A DNA stretch of 64,000 nt from the NCBI GenBank assembly GCA_024509875.1, contig JAMPIV010016260.1:206001-270000 (forward strand). Reading direction: 5' to 3'. The first letter of the stretch is position 1, and every line of letters begins with the position of its first letter. The notes under the pieces are model-generated. The model had not been told where the DNA came from. It did no database searches and saw only the letters and a list, made by a program, of their open reading frames with translations. Shown here piece by piece: positions 1 through 13,657 of the stretch. The position numbers and the translations under genes were made by a program. This DNA comes from Oreohelix idahoensis. Lineage: Eukaryota; Mollusca; Gastropoda; Stylommatophora; Oreohelicidae.

Positions 1-226
1 GGAAATCTTTCCCAAACTCTATCTAGTTTGGACATGCGCTGTTCCCATCCACCTCTGACCTATGCAGTCAGCTGGTATAACCTTTTAGGGGAGTAACTAC
101 ATATTTACTTTCCCTCAAAGCAAAAAATGAGTATTCGCCCTTAGATTACTGTTCAATCGAAATATTTTCAAACATAACAAGTATACAGACCGACTACATT
201 ATCAGTTATGAAAACTGCACATAACA
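1..226 (-). repeat. LTR element A, 3' LTR (cut by window edge)
   Basis: These 226 bases recur at 14181-14406 with about four substitutions. On the minus strand the LTR begins TGTTATGTGCAG at 226 and runs left beyond the window. It lies immediately downstream (minus sense) of the RNase H end of element A. A purine-rich stretch on the minus strand at about 227-245 is in the place of the polypurine tract. The rest of the LTR and the left target duplication are outside the window. Confidence 0.8.
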
Positions 227-706
227 GTCTTACCACACCTCCCGGGGGAAAAAAAATGAAACATTTTATTTTTTTTAATACATCTAGGAGCAACATACAA
301 CAGGCTCACAACGCATGAATAATGCGCAGATGAAAAGTATAAATAAATATAACGCCAAATGTGAGGCTAAGTCGACATATGGAGCGACTGGTGAGAATAT
401 ATCTCATAATCTGAGAGAAAGCGTTTCTCTAAGTATAAATGTTTCCAGAGAGGTGTCACCAACTTATACTACAATACTGGCAATGACACAATGCATACAA
501 TAATTTCAATCACAATTTCATCTAAGTATATTAAGTTCATTATTAACAAAGAAGAAAAATCATCAAAGAATAGCGGTGAATATACATCAATGAACAGCTA
601 AGTAGTGATACAATCACTATATTACAAATTACAAATGTGTACCTAACTTAATATAGAAAGAAACTATTATAGCCTTAGACGTATTAGGAAGTCCAAGACA
701 TAAAAG
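227..706 (-). other. Element A 3' non-coding region with possible PPT
   Basis: AT-rich stretch between the last pol codon and the 3' LTR. The minus strand next to the LTR (227-245) is purine-rich and could prime plus-strand synthesis. A 62-codon plus-strand open frame at 315-503 has no recognisable domain and I do not call it a gene. No env-like frame is present. Confidence 0.5.
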
Positions 707-2369
707 TTAGGTGGAATCCTGTGGGCATCTAGACAAAATGTCTGCCATCACATTATCTGATCCACGGATAGCTCGTACCGAGAAATGAAAAGGTTGAAGA
801 GCAATTGCATATCGAGTAGACCTCGAGCTCTTCAAATTCTTACTCTGTATAGCCGTAAGAGCTTTCTGGTCGGTTTCTACTATGAAATGTGCGCCTAGAA
901 GGAATCTTTATAGTTTGAGAATTGACCAGACCATAGCCAACAATTCACGGTCTAAAACCGAGTAATTCCTTTCTGCCGCATTAAGTTTTCTGGAGATATA
1001 CATTACAGGATGCAGAGATCCAGAGTACTCTTGCATTAGTGCCGCTCCAATCCCAGTGGATGAAGCGTCACTACGAAGAAAAAATGTCTTATCTTTAGTA
1101 GGTAACACTAAAATAGGTGGTGTTGAAAACATAGTTTTGATCTTATCCAGCGAGGATTGGCATTCATGAGACCAGTGAACCATATTAGGAGACCCTTTCT
1201 TTAGTAGTGTAGAAAGAGGTGCCATGATAGATGATAGATTCGGAATGAATCGTCCATAAAATTGTATAAGACCTAAGAGACTTCGCACTTGCTTTTTAGT
1301 CTTAGGAATAGAGATGTTAAGTATCTTAGTGATATTATGGTCCTCTGTCTTTAGGAAACCATGACCGACTCGATGGCCTAGGAAAGAAATTTCGCTAAAA
1401 CCAATGCAGGCTTTAGAGGGTTTCGCTGTCAGGTTATGCTCGCGTAAAGTAGACAGTAATTCAACTAACTCCGAATAGTGATCTTCCCAAGTATCGCTGA
1501 AAAGACAGATGTCGTCTAGGTACGCAATGACATCTGACCGATAAGATAGGATTCGACGCATCATGCGTACGAATGTAGCTGGTGCGTTCATAAGGCCGAA
1601 AGGCATGAAATTCCATTGGAAAAGACCTCTAGGTGTAGAAAAGGCCGTAAGTGGTTTGGCGCGTTCAGATAAAGGAACTTGCCAATATCCTTTAGACAAG
1701 TCAAGTTTAGTGAAAAAAATGAGATTTAGAAAGCCTAGTAAGTAGCTCTTCTAGTAAAGGCATAGGTTCAGCGTCAAACTTCGTAACTTGATTCAATTTG
1801 CGATAGTCAACGCAAAGACGTATGTTATTGTCTTTTTTCCGAACAATAACAATCGGCGAAGAATATGCAGAAGTGGATGGTTCAATTATTTTTAAATCTA
1901 TCATCTCATCCAACTCCTTCTCAACCTGTGCTTGAAAATGTATAGGAATAGGATAAGGTCTGACCCTAATAGGATTATGGTCAGTCAGAATAATGTCATG
2001 TTCAATGACATGAGTTTGTCCAGGGATGTCAGTGAGGACATCCTGAAATGTTTGTAACATAGCCGAAACTTGTCGCTGTTCTAGAGATAAATCAGGAGAG
2101 ACAGTAACATTTTTCCATGATTCACTAGCATGATGTGGAATCATCGGAAGAGGAAGATTTACATCTGAAAAACTTGTTTCCTCATCCTGTATTACGGACA
2201 GTGATGAGTAATGCCCATGTTGGACTGGAGAATCGTCCGTTGCCTGGAAAATAGGCTGTAAATAATCCGGACGTTCATGGAATTCCGTAAGCATGTTGAT
2301 GTGGAAGGTTTTATACTTCCCGTCAATATCGACAGTATAGTCAACATCTGACATTTTCGATATTATATC
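707..2369 (-). pseudogene. Element A pol, RT and RNase H part (broken)
   Basis: Minus-strand reverse transcriptase and RNase H of a gypsy-type polyprotein, located C-terminal to the integrase. The upstream piece (1707-2354) has the RT N-terminal VRKKDNNIRLCVDYRKLN block. The next piece (908-1699) has SKGYWQVPL, FGLMNAPATF, the catalytic AYLDD box and the RNase H LRSDAS start. RNase H continues past a stop at about 908-910 through a TDQKAL block and a final AD-LSR block, ending at 707-709. Breaks: a frame change at an A/T homopolymer near 1709-1720 and the TAA near 908. This is a decayed copy whose domain order matches elements B and C. RT copies the element RNA; RNase H removes the template. 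Confidence 0.85.
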
Positions 2370-3555
2370 TTACGGACCTTTCCAAGAAATAAGAAGTCTG
2401 TTTTCCCTACAAGGTAACAAAACAAATGCTTTGTCACCAGGACAAAGTTGTCGTAAGGTTCTTTTCTTATTGGCAAATTGCCTTGCCTTCTGTTTAGCAA
2501 ATTCAGAAGAAGAAGTTGCTAATTTGCATGCTTCGATAATCTTTTGTCTAAGCGCGATGACATATTCGTAAGAGGATTTTGTGTCATCGTTAATATTATC
2601 AGCGGTTATGAGATCATGAAGCAAAGACATAGGGCCGCGCGGTTGCGCGCCAAAGACAAGTTCAAAGGGAGAAAATCCTGTATGTTCATTGGGAACCTCT
2701 CTGTAGACGAAGAGGGCCGCAGGTAAAACCCTGTCCCAATCTTGAGGATGATCCTCAGTTAACTTCCCTAATAAGTTTTTGAGTGTTCTATTTAGGCGTT
2801 CGACCATCCCATTAGACATTGGGTGATAGATACTACTCAAAGATCTCTCTATCTGCAGAGTAGACATTACTTGAGACATGGTATCCGATATTAGTTGGGT
2901 GCCATGGTCTGATAATATTTCTCCGGGGAATCCCAGACGAGAAAATATAAGCCAAAGAGCATCTGCAATGTCAGCAGTAGTAATGCTCTTCAGATGAATT
3001 GCCTCTGGCCAACGTGTGCACATATCAACACACGTCAGGATAAACTGATGTCCTCTGGCAGACTTGATCTTAAACGGACCAATAATGTCTATGGCCATTT
3101 TCTGAAACGGTCGAATAGGAATGTCTGCAGCCTGAATAGGTGCAGCATGGCGTGGACCTTTAGATTTGACCTCTTGACATACTTTACAAGATCGACAATA
3201 TATCCGTATGTCCGGGAGCAGCGCTAGCGTAGTGGTTACAACACCGCTCTGGCGACCGGGTGATACAGGATCAAACCCGGGCGACGGCATTTGAGGATTT
3301 TTCGTCGACCGGGATTTGGACTGGATTAACTCGAGACCTGGCGAGGACATTTGAAGGAGTGTCGTCGACCAGGGACTGGCGGCTCCTGAGCCGACCCAGC
3401 TGCAATGGTTACCTCCGAAATCGGCGAGTATTTGCCTGAATGGCGAGGGACATTTGTCTCTGTACAAGAAATAAAGGGATACTCACGTAAAATCAATGTC
3501 AGGTTAGACATAAATGATAACCTGAGATTTCGCCTCGAGTATTAGCGGGCGAACG

Positions 3556-3593
<38 letters not shown>

Positions 3594-3903
3594 GTATGTC
3601 CTTGTTTACTAATGGCCAAAAGAAAGCCGCAAGAACTCTTGACTTCGTATGGGAAAAACCCATATGTCCAGCACACTGAAAGTCGTGAGCGTGCTGCAAA
3701 ATTTTAACTCTCAAATTCTTGGGCACAAGAATCTGAGAATGACTTGACTTAGTGGAGTCTTGTACCATACGTACAAGTACGCCATTCTTCATTGTAATCC
3801 AAGATTTACGATTTGTATCCTTATTTGGATCACCTTTTATTGCAAGAGTGAAGAATTTCTTTAGAGTGGGATCATCTTCTTGCTGTTTTATAAAATGAGT
3901 CAC
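2370..3903 (-). pseudogene. Element A pol, integrase part (broken by SINE and stop)
   Basis: Minus-strand integrase upstream of RT. The N-terminal HHCC zinc-binding region starts with HAHDFQCAGHMG (in 3499-3903) and ends with CRSCKVCQ after the SINE insertion at 3214-3591. The catalytic core follows with AIDIIGP (first D), LSDHGTQL (second D) and NGMVERLNR (catalytic E). The C-terminal part ends with LLISWKGP, a GPY/F-type motif. An in-frame TAA at 2370-2372 separates it from the RT-side frame, which starts again at MSDVDY. N-terminal residues before the zinc finger (KQQEDDPTLKK) align with the PR-INT linker of B and C. The 5' part of ORF 2370-3467 is SINE sequence, not integrase. Confidence 0.85.
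3214..3591 (+). mobile_element. tRNA-derived SINE with poly(A) tail
   Basis: A 378-bp insertion in the integrase of element A. It starts with a tRNA-like head containing a perfect box A (TAGCGTAGTGG, 3225-3235) and a box B-like GGATCAAACCC, and ends in an A-run of about 35 bases. It is flanked by a 10-bp target duplication CCGTATGTCC at 3204-3213 and 3592-3601. The body contains GACCCAGCTGCAATGG, similar to the GACCCAGCCCCAAATGG in the SINE at 46028-46306, so the two probably share a central domain. Pol III transcription and LINE-mediated insertion are inferred from the family type. Confidence 0.88.
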
Positions 3904-4473
3904 GAGAAATTACCAAGGGATCATCTTGGTTATGCACTTCATTATCTTCAGTAGATGAAGTTTGAGGCATATGAAGAGCTTGAGCTCTAGTGACTACAGC
4001 ATTAGCAGTTTGCATATTTTGTTTTTCCCAAAAGGAAATTTGTTGCGGAGTGCATTCTTTGACTCCGTGAATACGACCGATGATAAGATCAGCGATCGGA
4101 TTCGGCAGAAGACATGCGTGTACATCTCCTGTAAAGAAAGGAGTAGCAATCTTAATGATAGCAGTAGAGTATTTCCCTAAGGTGCCGCCAAATGTTACAC
4201 ATTTGACTACTTTTCCTGTGGCACGAGAGGATCTACGAGTGACTGCCTAACACCAATTGTGGTGCATCCAGAATCAAAAAGAACTGAGACTGGATTATCA
4301 TTTACTAGACCTTTATGTAAGACAAGAGAACCTCTTCCATCATGCGCGACTGACGCGGGAAGAGCGGGAAGAGGATGGCCGCAACTTAAAGTAGAGACCG
4401 TAGTTGGTTCAAATAATGTTTTGCATTGGGGGCACTGAGATGCTCTCCCAAAATGAAAAGTGGAACATGCCAT
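3904..4473 (-). pseudogene. Element A aspartic protease region (frameshifted)
   Basis: Minus-strand protease just downstream of Gag. The active site FDSGCTTIGVRQSLV is visible in the frame ending at 4207, preceded by a conserved CPQCKTLFEP ... CGH motif that also occurs in element C. The frame then shifts and the remaining protease (FFTG ... GRIHG ... VVTRAQ-like) continues to about 3904. D-S-G is the usual catalytic triad of retroelement aspartic proteases, which act as homodimers to cut the polyprotein. The same order of motifs follows in B and C, so this is the PR-INT junction. Confidence 0.7.
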
Positions 4474-6021
4474 ATTATTAGCGTCATTATTATCTTTAGC
4501 CTGTTTATAGGCTTCATGGGACTCTTGCTGTGCAGAGTTTGCCTGATAATGTGATTTATGTTTTTTGTATTGTGATCAACCTCGATTATTATTGCCTCTG
4601 TAATCATTATTGTTTCCTCTATTGTAACCCCTATTTGGGTTTGAGTCATAGTTCTCATAGTTACCATTATCATGTTCATTATAATGAGTATCTCTGTAAT
4701 TATGATCTTGTTGTCTCCATGACGGATAACTTGGATAGTTTCTATAATGACTTCCTCTGCGATAATTCCTATAATTGTGATTACCCCTGAATCGAGGGCT
4801 GTCGGCTCGTCTCCAGTTCTTCGAAGAAGAACCCTGAAATGATTGGTTACCTTGGTTTTGATAACTATTATGGTTACCTTTTTTTATCAAACCTGTTTTG
4901 TGGTCCCTGAAATTTGTGTGAATAATTAGGATTGTATGGTGTTGCTGAAGCAACTGGCATACTCTCCTTAATCTTAATGTTGCCAAAAGTCACGTCAGGA
5001 AGTGCAGTGACATATTGGGAACAATATTCTTCCATTTGTTTTAGTGTTATGGGTTTACGCTCATGTATAAATTCAAGGAATGGTTTATTTACACATGACA
5101 TAATCTTATCTCTGAGCAACAAATCCATAAGTGCTTCATATGTTTTTTCTGTCTTGGATAGCTCAATCCATCGTGTAAATGTAAGACGTGCCTTTGCAAT
5201 GAATTCTGAGAATTCTACTCCTGCCTCAGGCACCATCGTCTTAAACAAAAGACGATAACCTTCTTCTGTCAATTGATATTTTTTTATCAAGGCTGCTCTA
5301 ATAACATCATAATTATCTTTATCAGCCTCTTCTACCAGACTTAAACTAGTCAGAGAATCACCTCTCAAAGTCTCTGATAACTGATTTGCATATTGTGATC
5401 TATCCACATTATGAGTTCGACAAGAACGTTCAAATCTATCCAGCCAGAATGTAATATCGTCACTGGAAGGATTGAACGGTGGCAGCTTAACCTTAAAAGT
5501 AGAAGGTTTACCATCATTACCTGGTGACTGATTAACTTTACTCATACTTGTCAATTTCAATTTTTCTATCTCAAAAGCTAAAAGTTTTTCCTGATGTTCA
5601 TGTTCCATCTTTGTTTTTCTCTCCTCAGCTTCTAATCTTTTATTTTCAGCATCTATTTCCAGTCTCTTTTGTTCAGCTTCTCTGTCTAATCTCTTTTGTT
5701 CAGCCTCTCTGTCTAATCTTTTTTGTTCAGCCTCTCTGTCTAATCTTTTTTGTTATCCTCAGCTTCTCTATTTTGTTTTTCCATTTCCATTTGGAATCTC
5801 TTTTCGTCCACTTGCATCTGCAATTTCTTTTGTTCACATTCTAATTCCAATCTTTTCTCCTCACTTTTTTGTTTTTTCTCTTCAGCCTTCAGTTTATCAA
5901 TTTCCAATTTTTGTGCTTTTTCATATTGACTGGTAGCATACTTCTCCAACTTATCACCAGTCTTGCCAAGGGATTTCCCTTGCACAATAAAGTAATATAA
6001 AGTCGACATAATGTCTAACAA
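4386..6021 (-). pseudogene. Element A gag (frameshifted)
   Basis: Minus-strand Gag from MLDIMSTLYYF at 6021. An N-terminal E/K/Q-rich coiled coil (about 5610-5960) is followed by the capsid-like region (LPPFNPSSDDITFWLDRFE ... RWIELSKTEKTYEALMDLLLRDK, in 4874-5608). A basic, N/R/Y-rich tail (RGNHNYRNYRRGSHYRN, about 4576-4870) comes next. At least three frame changes occur (near 5740, 4930 and 4620). There is no CCHC zinc knuckle; RNA binding would rest on the basic tail. Gag is expected to form cytoplasmic particles that package the element RNA. Start choice: the first ATG of the coiled-coil frame; the true start could lie just upstream. Confidence 0.75.
5660..5757 (-). repeat. 27-bp tandem repeat inside gag coiled coil
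   Basis: On the plus strand, units close to TTTTGTTCAGCCTCTCTG repeat three to four times. On the minus strand they encode 9-residue units of the form EQKRLDREA. The unit length keeps the coding frame, so the array lengthens the Gag coiled coil without breaking it. The frame break near 5740 lies at the end of the array. Confidence 0.7.
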
Positions 6022-7345
6022 TATGTGAATAATATCCCTGAAAAAACAAATTAATTTATTTCAACCAAACAGGAGCAAGTTTTTAACAAAAACTTGTATA
6101 ATCAGCTCCCTTAATCGCAATGTCTTTTGAAGACAAGTCTTTTGTAAGAACTTGTACGATTATTTTACAATAATAATACCATCAGACATTTATATCATAA
6201 GTTCAATCAAAATGTCAATAGTGTATGTCTAAGTATGTGTACCAATAGAAAACAAAACAATAACAATAATACGAAGACAAATATTCAAAACACTACGATA
6301 ACATTCGCAGAAGTCAACTAAAAAACTAAACTGAAGGAAATCTCACAAAGGATGTGGTGATAACTGCGAAAATATAAACAAAACAAATGACGTCACAGTG
6401 TATAAACATAAAGGTGTATAGAACTGAATGACAGGAAAGAGTAGACCTACAAATACAAACAAATTTATTCAAAACTAAAGAATAGAAAAATGTTTCAAAA
6501 ACAACGAAAAAAAACACACCTCGTCACAACTAACACAAAATAGCAACAGTTGTCGCTTAGCAAATTTCACTATAGGAAATTTGCATAAACCCTACAGAAC
6601 ACTCTCAGTAGAAAACCTCTGTCACGTGGTATTTTCTAAAGGAGTCACCGCCCAACATGAATCCCACTGAAAATATATATTAATATAATATATAGACAAA
6701 TGACATGTAACATAAATACATAAATACATATAGCATAAGTATGAAAAGTGTTGCAAACAGGCTTAGTTATAATATATAAAGTATAGTTTACAACATGAAA
6801 TGGGCCACTTTTTGAATAATTATATTGTTCAATAGTCAAGAACAGTCAATTTTCTAGGAATGACGTTCCAACGATGAAAAAATATACTATTGATTCTGCT
6901 TCAGAAACTGTGGCGATGGTAGAATCGGATTTCTGTTCTTCAAAATAACAGTAATGACAACGTTCATGGAACTTGGCCTTCTAAACAGCAGTTTTGACAA
7001 TCAACGACGGGTACTTTGCATTCTGTAAAATAACGTCTGCGTAGAAAATCAGAGTCTCACAGGCAACGCCGGGTACTTTGCAATTGATGAAGGTAACGTC
7101 TGTGTAGAGTCTCACCTCGTAAACCCACGTATTTGATCCACCACTGATGCAAACAATGTTCACTGATGCAGTAATGCTTATGCAGTAAATCTGATGCAAT
7201 AAGGCTGATATAGACATAGCACGAATGCGTGTTGGAAAGTTCGTCAAGGTGGACATCTGTGTAGCAGTGCAGACTTGTATCACAACATGTAACATACAAG
7301 AGTGTGTGTGGCATTCATCACATTGAAAGGTGTCGATGTAGGGTT
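6022..7345 (-). other. Element A 5' leader (non-coding)
   Basis: About 1.3 kb between the presumed primer-binding site and the gag start. It is AT-rich with only short frames and nothing recognisable. Elements B and C have leaders of similar size (about 1.5 and 1.6 kb), so a long untranslated leader looks like a property of this group. Confidence 0.5.
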
Positions 7346-7355
7346 GATGGAACCA
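7346..7355 (-). promoter_or_regulatory. Putative primer-binding site of element A
   Basis: The minus strand reads TGGTTCCATC two bases after the inferred 5' LTR end (ACAACA). It would pair with the 3' CCA end of a tRNA. The tRNA is not identified. The call depends on the LTR boundary at 7358, which is inferred rather than confirmed by a second full LTR. Confidence 0.4.
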
Positions 7356-8102
7356 ACTGTTGTACGTGTTACAGGTATGGAGTCAAAAAGATAGGTGAAC
7401 AGCTGTGTACGTTTTTCTCACCATTTATTATAGTCACAGCAACAGGACGTAGACAAATACATGTAAGCATGACACAGGAACATGGCGGATATGAAGACAG
7501 TTCACTACAATGCATGTACATAAGTTCCAGTAAATATATGATTATCAAAGTGTTGCAGACTCCAATTTAACTCTCATCCCACAACTAGCAGAAGAAAACC
7601 CCGCATTACAGAACGGATAAATAACTGTATAAATATCCAACAATTTCATTCTGACTTTTCTTAAATCGCACTTCTTAAGTCAACCCTAAACATGGCGGGC
7701 GACGAAAATAGCATAGTCCATCCCTCTAATCGGACGTATCAAAGATAGGCTGTCCTTTCGAAGATAGTCTTATATAACTCCCTTGTACATTGTCGTAGAT
7801 TTTTTTTTGATAGGAGAATTAAGACTTGGGTTGGTCCCTTCTGAATACGTTGGAATGAGTGATAGTCACAGTGAGAGTTAGTAAAAGAAATAGATTCCAC
7901 GAGTGAGATGATAGAATGTGATATAGAGGCTGTCTCTGAGAGCGGAAAATCTTCTCTCTCTCACCTATCATCTACGACAGATCTAACGTAGTCAGACAGT
8001 CTAAACCACAGATATATATTACATAAATCTCTATCTACTCACGGGCACGCACATACACGTGACGACAGTTAAACACACAGACGTGGGAATCTATAACAAA
8101 TG

Positions 8103-8228
<126 letters not shown>

Positions 8229-8725
8229 CGAGCTGACCAACGCACTGATTTAGTTCAAGAGAGATTTTATTATTATCATCTAATAAAAATCTTCTCACAA
8301 CACCAAAGAAATACATCAAGGAAAAGCATATACAAATAGTCATAAAATTCAAGAAAATGCTACAGGGATGATAGCCCGTTAAAATCTTACTCTAGGTTTA
8401 GCACACAGCCCCGTTAAGAGAACAGATGATGGCCCAAAGTGTTATAGATACATAGGGTTGAGTCTAAGAGGTTTCTTTCTTTCTCGTAAATGTATGAACA
8501 GAGTTGGATAATCTGATTTAGCCTAAGAAAAAGAAACTCTAGCAGTTGTAACAAATTCTGCAGATTAAAGGAAATTAAGACAGCAAATGGGTGACAGTAT
8601 ACAATGGTAAAATAACACTCTGACCTGCGTACACTCATTCATTCAGCCATGGCCATGTGCGCACAGGTATACTCACAACTTTGCTCGCTGCCTCTGGGAA
8701 CATAATAAATTCTAGGACCTTCACA

Positions 8726-11700
8726 CAGACCCGAAAATGCAGTCATCGACCAAGAAATCCCCAGTTCCAAAAGACGTACTGAACTCTCTGTCTCAGTGAA
8801 CGATTCCTTGGGTGTTCTAATTTTTCGAATGTCTGATTTAAGTCACATAAAACTTTGTCCAGGCACGAAAGTTAGCAGAGCACAATGTCATTAGCTTAAG
8901 TTTTCTAGAAATAGGAATGTCAGGTCGGTGCCTTCTCTCCGTATAGGATTTACTTTGGTCACACCACAGATTTGTCCACAAATTAATCTAGTCGGACAAT
9001 GTTAATGTTATTTCTGGTAATATTCACGCCGCCAGGCAGAAAATTTACGTAGAGTTTATGAAGGAATTTAAGATCTGGCGCAAAGGCCCCGTATTGATCA
9101 TTACAGTCTTTGAAACCCGTTAGTGGGATATAGTATTTCTGTCTAACTCAGTTGGCATATGCACTGTCAGACCAGTGTTACTTGAGAAACCCACGTGGTT
9201 CAAAATAAGGACTGTCTATTTCTTCACAAATATGAAACTCTTATTAAACGCCGGTAAAGTTCGGGTCACCCCAGTAGTTCACTGTATAAAAGGAAAAGCA
9301 CATATAAATCATTCACATATTATGTATTCAATATAACTTACATTTTAAAAAGCAAGCCGACCGCTTGACTTATATTTTAAAACTACCCGAGAAATAAGTT
9401 ATATAAAAATATCGATCATCATGAATTAGGAATATCATGCGTATTCCGTCAAAACTCACTGATGTCGCGTCTAGCATTTATAAGTTTGTTATTAAAACAG
9501 TTTCGACTGAGTATTTAGCCGTTAAATTAAATTCCTTATAGCTACTTGTTTAGAAAGCTAAAGATATAATTTATTATGTATTTCCACTGTAACTCGTCGA
9601 CTAAAGAAAATAACAAACTATTAAAATAATCACTCTGCACACAGAACTGGTTTAAAATGAAATCGGCGATTTAACACTTAATCACTTCACAAAAAAACTA
9701 GAATATAGTATATAATATTTTACCTCAAACACAGAAGTACTAAGAACTTAAACCACTTCGACCAAACTAAAGGCCATCTCTATTAACAGAGATTATTTAG
9801 AAATCGAACGAAGGCTAGTTCTGTCTTTACTGCGAAGTTACTGAGTGAGAATGAAAACAAACTCGGGCCAATATCTTAAAATCAGACAAAGGGCCCCAAC
9901 TTATTTCGCCAAGCGAAATTATCTCCCCTACTCCCAACATTTACGTCAGCTTAACGCGTGTCGTAACTGCCACCTACTGACCGAGATGTACGCGTGTCAG
10001 TAGCAACTCTCAGACAACCGTCTCGTACTGCGTCGTAGAGATGCCGGGTTTGACACCTTACGCTAGTGTCAGGTGAAAAGTGGTAGACCAAAAGTCTGCT
10101 CTATGTCCAGCGAAACAAATTTTTCGCACATTCTCGTCTACCTGCGCGACTGACATCTGTGTAATAGAATGCTAGTGCGATTCTCAGTTTTGAGAAAAGA
10201 AACAGGTAAAGTTTGCGAATATGATGAAAATATATTTCGCAAACGAATGGATGCAAAATATACAGGAAAAAGAAATTCGTGAGAGATAACAAACTTAAAG
10301 AATTCGGGTGAAAGAATAGGAAGACGCTATAGGCAATTTAATGATCAAAACCTACGTGACAGGCAGACCCGAAAATGCAGTCATCGACCAAGAAATCCCC
10401 AGTTCCAAAAGACGTACTGAACTCTCTGTCTCAGGGAACGATTCCTTGGGTGTTCTAATTTTTCGAATGTCTGATTTAAGTCACATAAAACTTTGTCCAG
10501 GCACGAAAGTTAGCAGAGCACAATGTCATTAGCTTAAGTTTTCTAGAAATAGGAATGTCAGGTCGGTGCCTTCTCTCCGTATAGGATTTACTTTGGTCAC
10601 ACCACAGATTTGTCCACAAATTAATCTAGTCGGACAATGTTAATGTTATTTCTGGTAATATTCACGCCGCCAGGCAGAAAATTTACGTAGAGTTTATGAA
10701 GGAATTTAAGATCTGGCGCAAAGGCCCCATATTGATCATTACAGTCTTTGAAACCCGTTAGTGGGATATAGTATTTCTGTCTAACTCAGTTGGCATATGC
10801 ACTGTCAGACCAGTGTTACTTGAGAAACCCACGTGGTTCAAAATAAGGACTGTCTATTTCTTCACAAATATGAAACTCTTATTAAACGCCGGTAAAGTTC
10901 GGGTCACCCCAGTAGTTCACTACATAAAAGGAAAAGCACATATAAATCATTCACATATTATGTATTCAATATAACTTACATTTTAAAAAGCAAGCCGACC
11001 GCTTGACTTATATTTTAAAACTACCCGAGAAATAAGTTATATAAAAATATCGATCATCATGAATTAGGAATATCATGCGTATTCCGTCAAAACTCACTGA
11101 TGTCGCGTCTAGCATTTATAAGTTTGTTATTAAAACAGTTTCGACTGAGTATTTAGCCGTTAAATTAAATTCCTTATAGCTACTTGTTTAGCAAGCTAAA
11201 GATATAATTTATTATGTATTTCCACTGTAACTCGTCGACTAAAGAAAATAACAAACTATTAAAATAATCACTCTGCACACAGAACTGGTTTAAAATGAAA
11301 TCGGCGATTTAACACTTAATCACTTCACAAAAAAACTAGAATATAGTATATAATATTTTACCTCAAACACAGAAGTACTAAGAACTTAAACCACTTCGAC
11401 CAAACTAAAGGCCATCTCTATTAACAGAGATTATTTAGAAATCGAACGAAGGCTAGTTCTGTCTTTACTGCGAAGTTACTGAGTGAGAATGAAAATAAAG
11501 TTTCAAACTCGGACCAATATCTTAAAATCAGACAAAAGGCCCCAACTTATTTCGCCAAGCGAAATTATCTCCCCTACTCCCAACATTTACGTCAGCTTAA
11601 CGCGTGTCGTAACTGCCACCTACTGACCGAGATGTACGCGTGTCAGTAGCAACTCTCAGACAACCGTCTCGTACTGCGTCGTAGAGATGCCGGGTTTGAC

Positions 11701-13657
11701 ACCTTACGCTAGTGTCAGGTGAAAAATGGTAGACCAAAAGTCTGCTCTATGTCCAGCGAAACGAATTTTTCGCACATTCTCGTCTACCTGCGCGACTGAC
11801 ATCTGTGTAATAGAATGCTAGTGCGATTCTCAGTTTTGAGAAAAGAAACAGGTAAAGTTTGCGAATATGATGAAAATATATTTCGCAAACGAATGGATGC
11901 AAAATATACAGGAAAAAGAAATTCGTGAGAGATAACAAACTTAAAGAATTCGGGTGAAAAAATAGGAAGACGCTATAGGCAATTTAATGATCAAAACCTA
12001 CGTGACAGGCAGACCTGAAAATGCAGTCATCGACCAAGAAATCCCCAGTTCCAAAAGACGTACTGAACTCTCTGTCTCAGGGAACGATTCCTTGGGTGTT
12101 CTAATTTTTCGAATGTCTGATTTAAGTCACATAAAACTTTGTCCAGGCACGAAAGTTAGCAGAGCACAATGTCATTAGCTTAAGTTTTCTAGAAATAGGA
12201 ATGTCAGGTCGGTGCCTTCTCTCCGTATAGGATTTACTTTGGTCACACCACAGATTTGTCCACAAATTAATCTAGTCGGACAATGTTAATGTTATTTCTG
12301 GTAATATTCACGCCGCCAGGCAGAAAATTTACGTAGAGTTTATGAAGGAATTTAAGATCTGGCGCAAAGGCCCCGTATTGATCATTACAGTCTTTGAAAC
12401 CCGTTAGTGGGATATAGTATTTCTGTCTAACTCAGTTGGCATATGCACTGTCAGACCAGTGTTACTTGAGAAACCCACGTGGTTCAAAATAAGGACTGTC
12501 TATTTCTTCACAAATATGAAACTCTTATTAAACGCCGGTAAAGTTCGGGTCACCCCAGTAGTTCACTGTATAAAAGGAAAAGCACATATAAATCATTCAC
12601 ATATTATGTATTCAATATAAACTTACATTTTAAAAAGCAAGCCGACCGCTTGACTTATATTTTAAAACTACCCGAGAAATAAGTTATAAAAAAAATATCG
12701 ATCATCATGAATTAGGAATATCATGCGTATTCCGTCAAAACTCACTGATGTCGCGTCTAGCATTTATAAGTTTGTTATTAAAACAGTTTCGACTGAGTAT
12801 TTAGCCGTTAAATTAAATTCCTTATAGCTACTTGTTTAGCAAGCTAAAGATATTAATTTATTATGTATTTCCACTGTAACTCGTCGACTAAAGAAAATAA
12901 CAAACTATTAAAATAATCACTCTGCACACAGAACTGGTTTAAAATGAAATCGGCGATTTAACACTTAATCACTTCACAAAAAAACTAGAATATAGTATAT
13001 AATATTTTACCTCAAACACAGAAGTACTAAGAACTTAAACCACTTCGACCAAACTAAAGGCCATCTCTATTAACAGAGATTATTTAGAAATCGAACGAAG
13101 GCTAGTTCTGTCTTTACTGCGAAGTTACTGAGTGAGAATGAAAATAAAGTTTCAAACTCGGGCCAATATCTTAAAATCAGACAAAGGGCCCCAACTTATT
13201 TCGCCAAGCGAAATTATCTCCCCTACTCCCAACATTTACGTCAGCTTAACGCGTGTCGTAACTGCCACCTACTGACCGAGATGTACGCGTGTCAGTAGCA
13301 ACTCTCAGACAACCGTCTCGTACTGCGTCGTAGAGATGCCGGGTTTGACACCTTACGCTAGTGTCAGGTGAAAAAATGGTAGACCAAAAGTCTGCTCTAT
13401 GTCCAGCGAAACGAATTTTTCGCACATTCTCGTCTACCTGCGCGACTGACATCTGTGTAATAGAATGCTAGTGCGATTCTCAGTTTTGAGAAAAGAAACA
13501 GGTAAAGTTTGCGAATATGATGAAAATATATTTCGCAAACGAATGGATGCAAAATATACAGGAAAAAGGAATTCGTGAGAGATAACAAACTTAAAGAATT
13601 CGGGTGAAAGAATAGGAAGACGCTATAGGCAATTTAATGATCAAAACCTACGTTACA
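8726..13657. repeat. Three tandem copies of a 1.64-kb LTR segment
   Basis: Units 8726-10363 (1638 bp), 10364-12009 (1646 bp) and 12010-13657 are about 99% identical. Each begins CAGACC(C/T)GAAAATGC and ends with the LTR terminus CCTACGTGACA (CGTTACA in the last). Differences are few, for example an 8-base TAAAGTTT insertion in units 2 and 3 before the AAACTCGG block. The LTR 5' part (7791-8725) is present once. This is a local triplication inside one LTR rather than three insertions, since only the outer ends carry the target duplication. Confidence 0.93.

Noticed and set aside
10101..13588. A 63-codon minus-strand frame repeated three times
   Set aside because: It lies in the tandem LTR units, has no homology I recognise, and exists only because the unit is triplicated.
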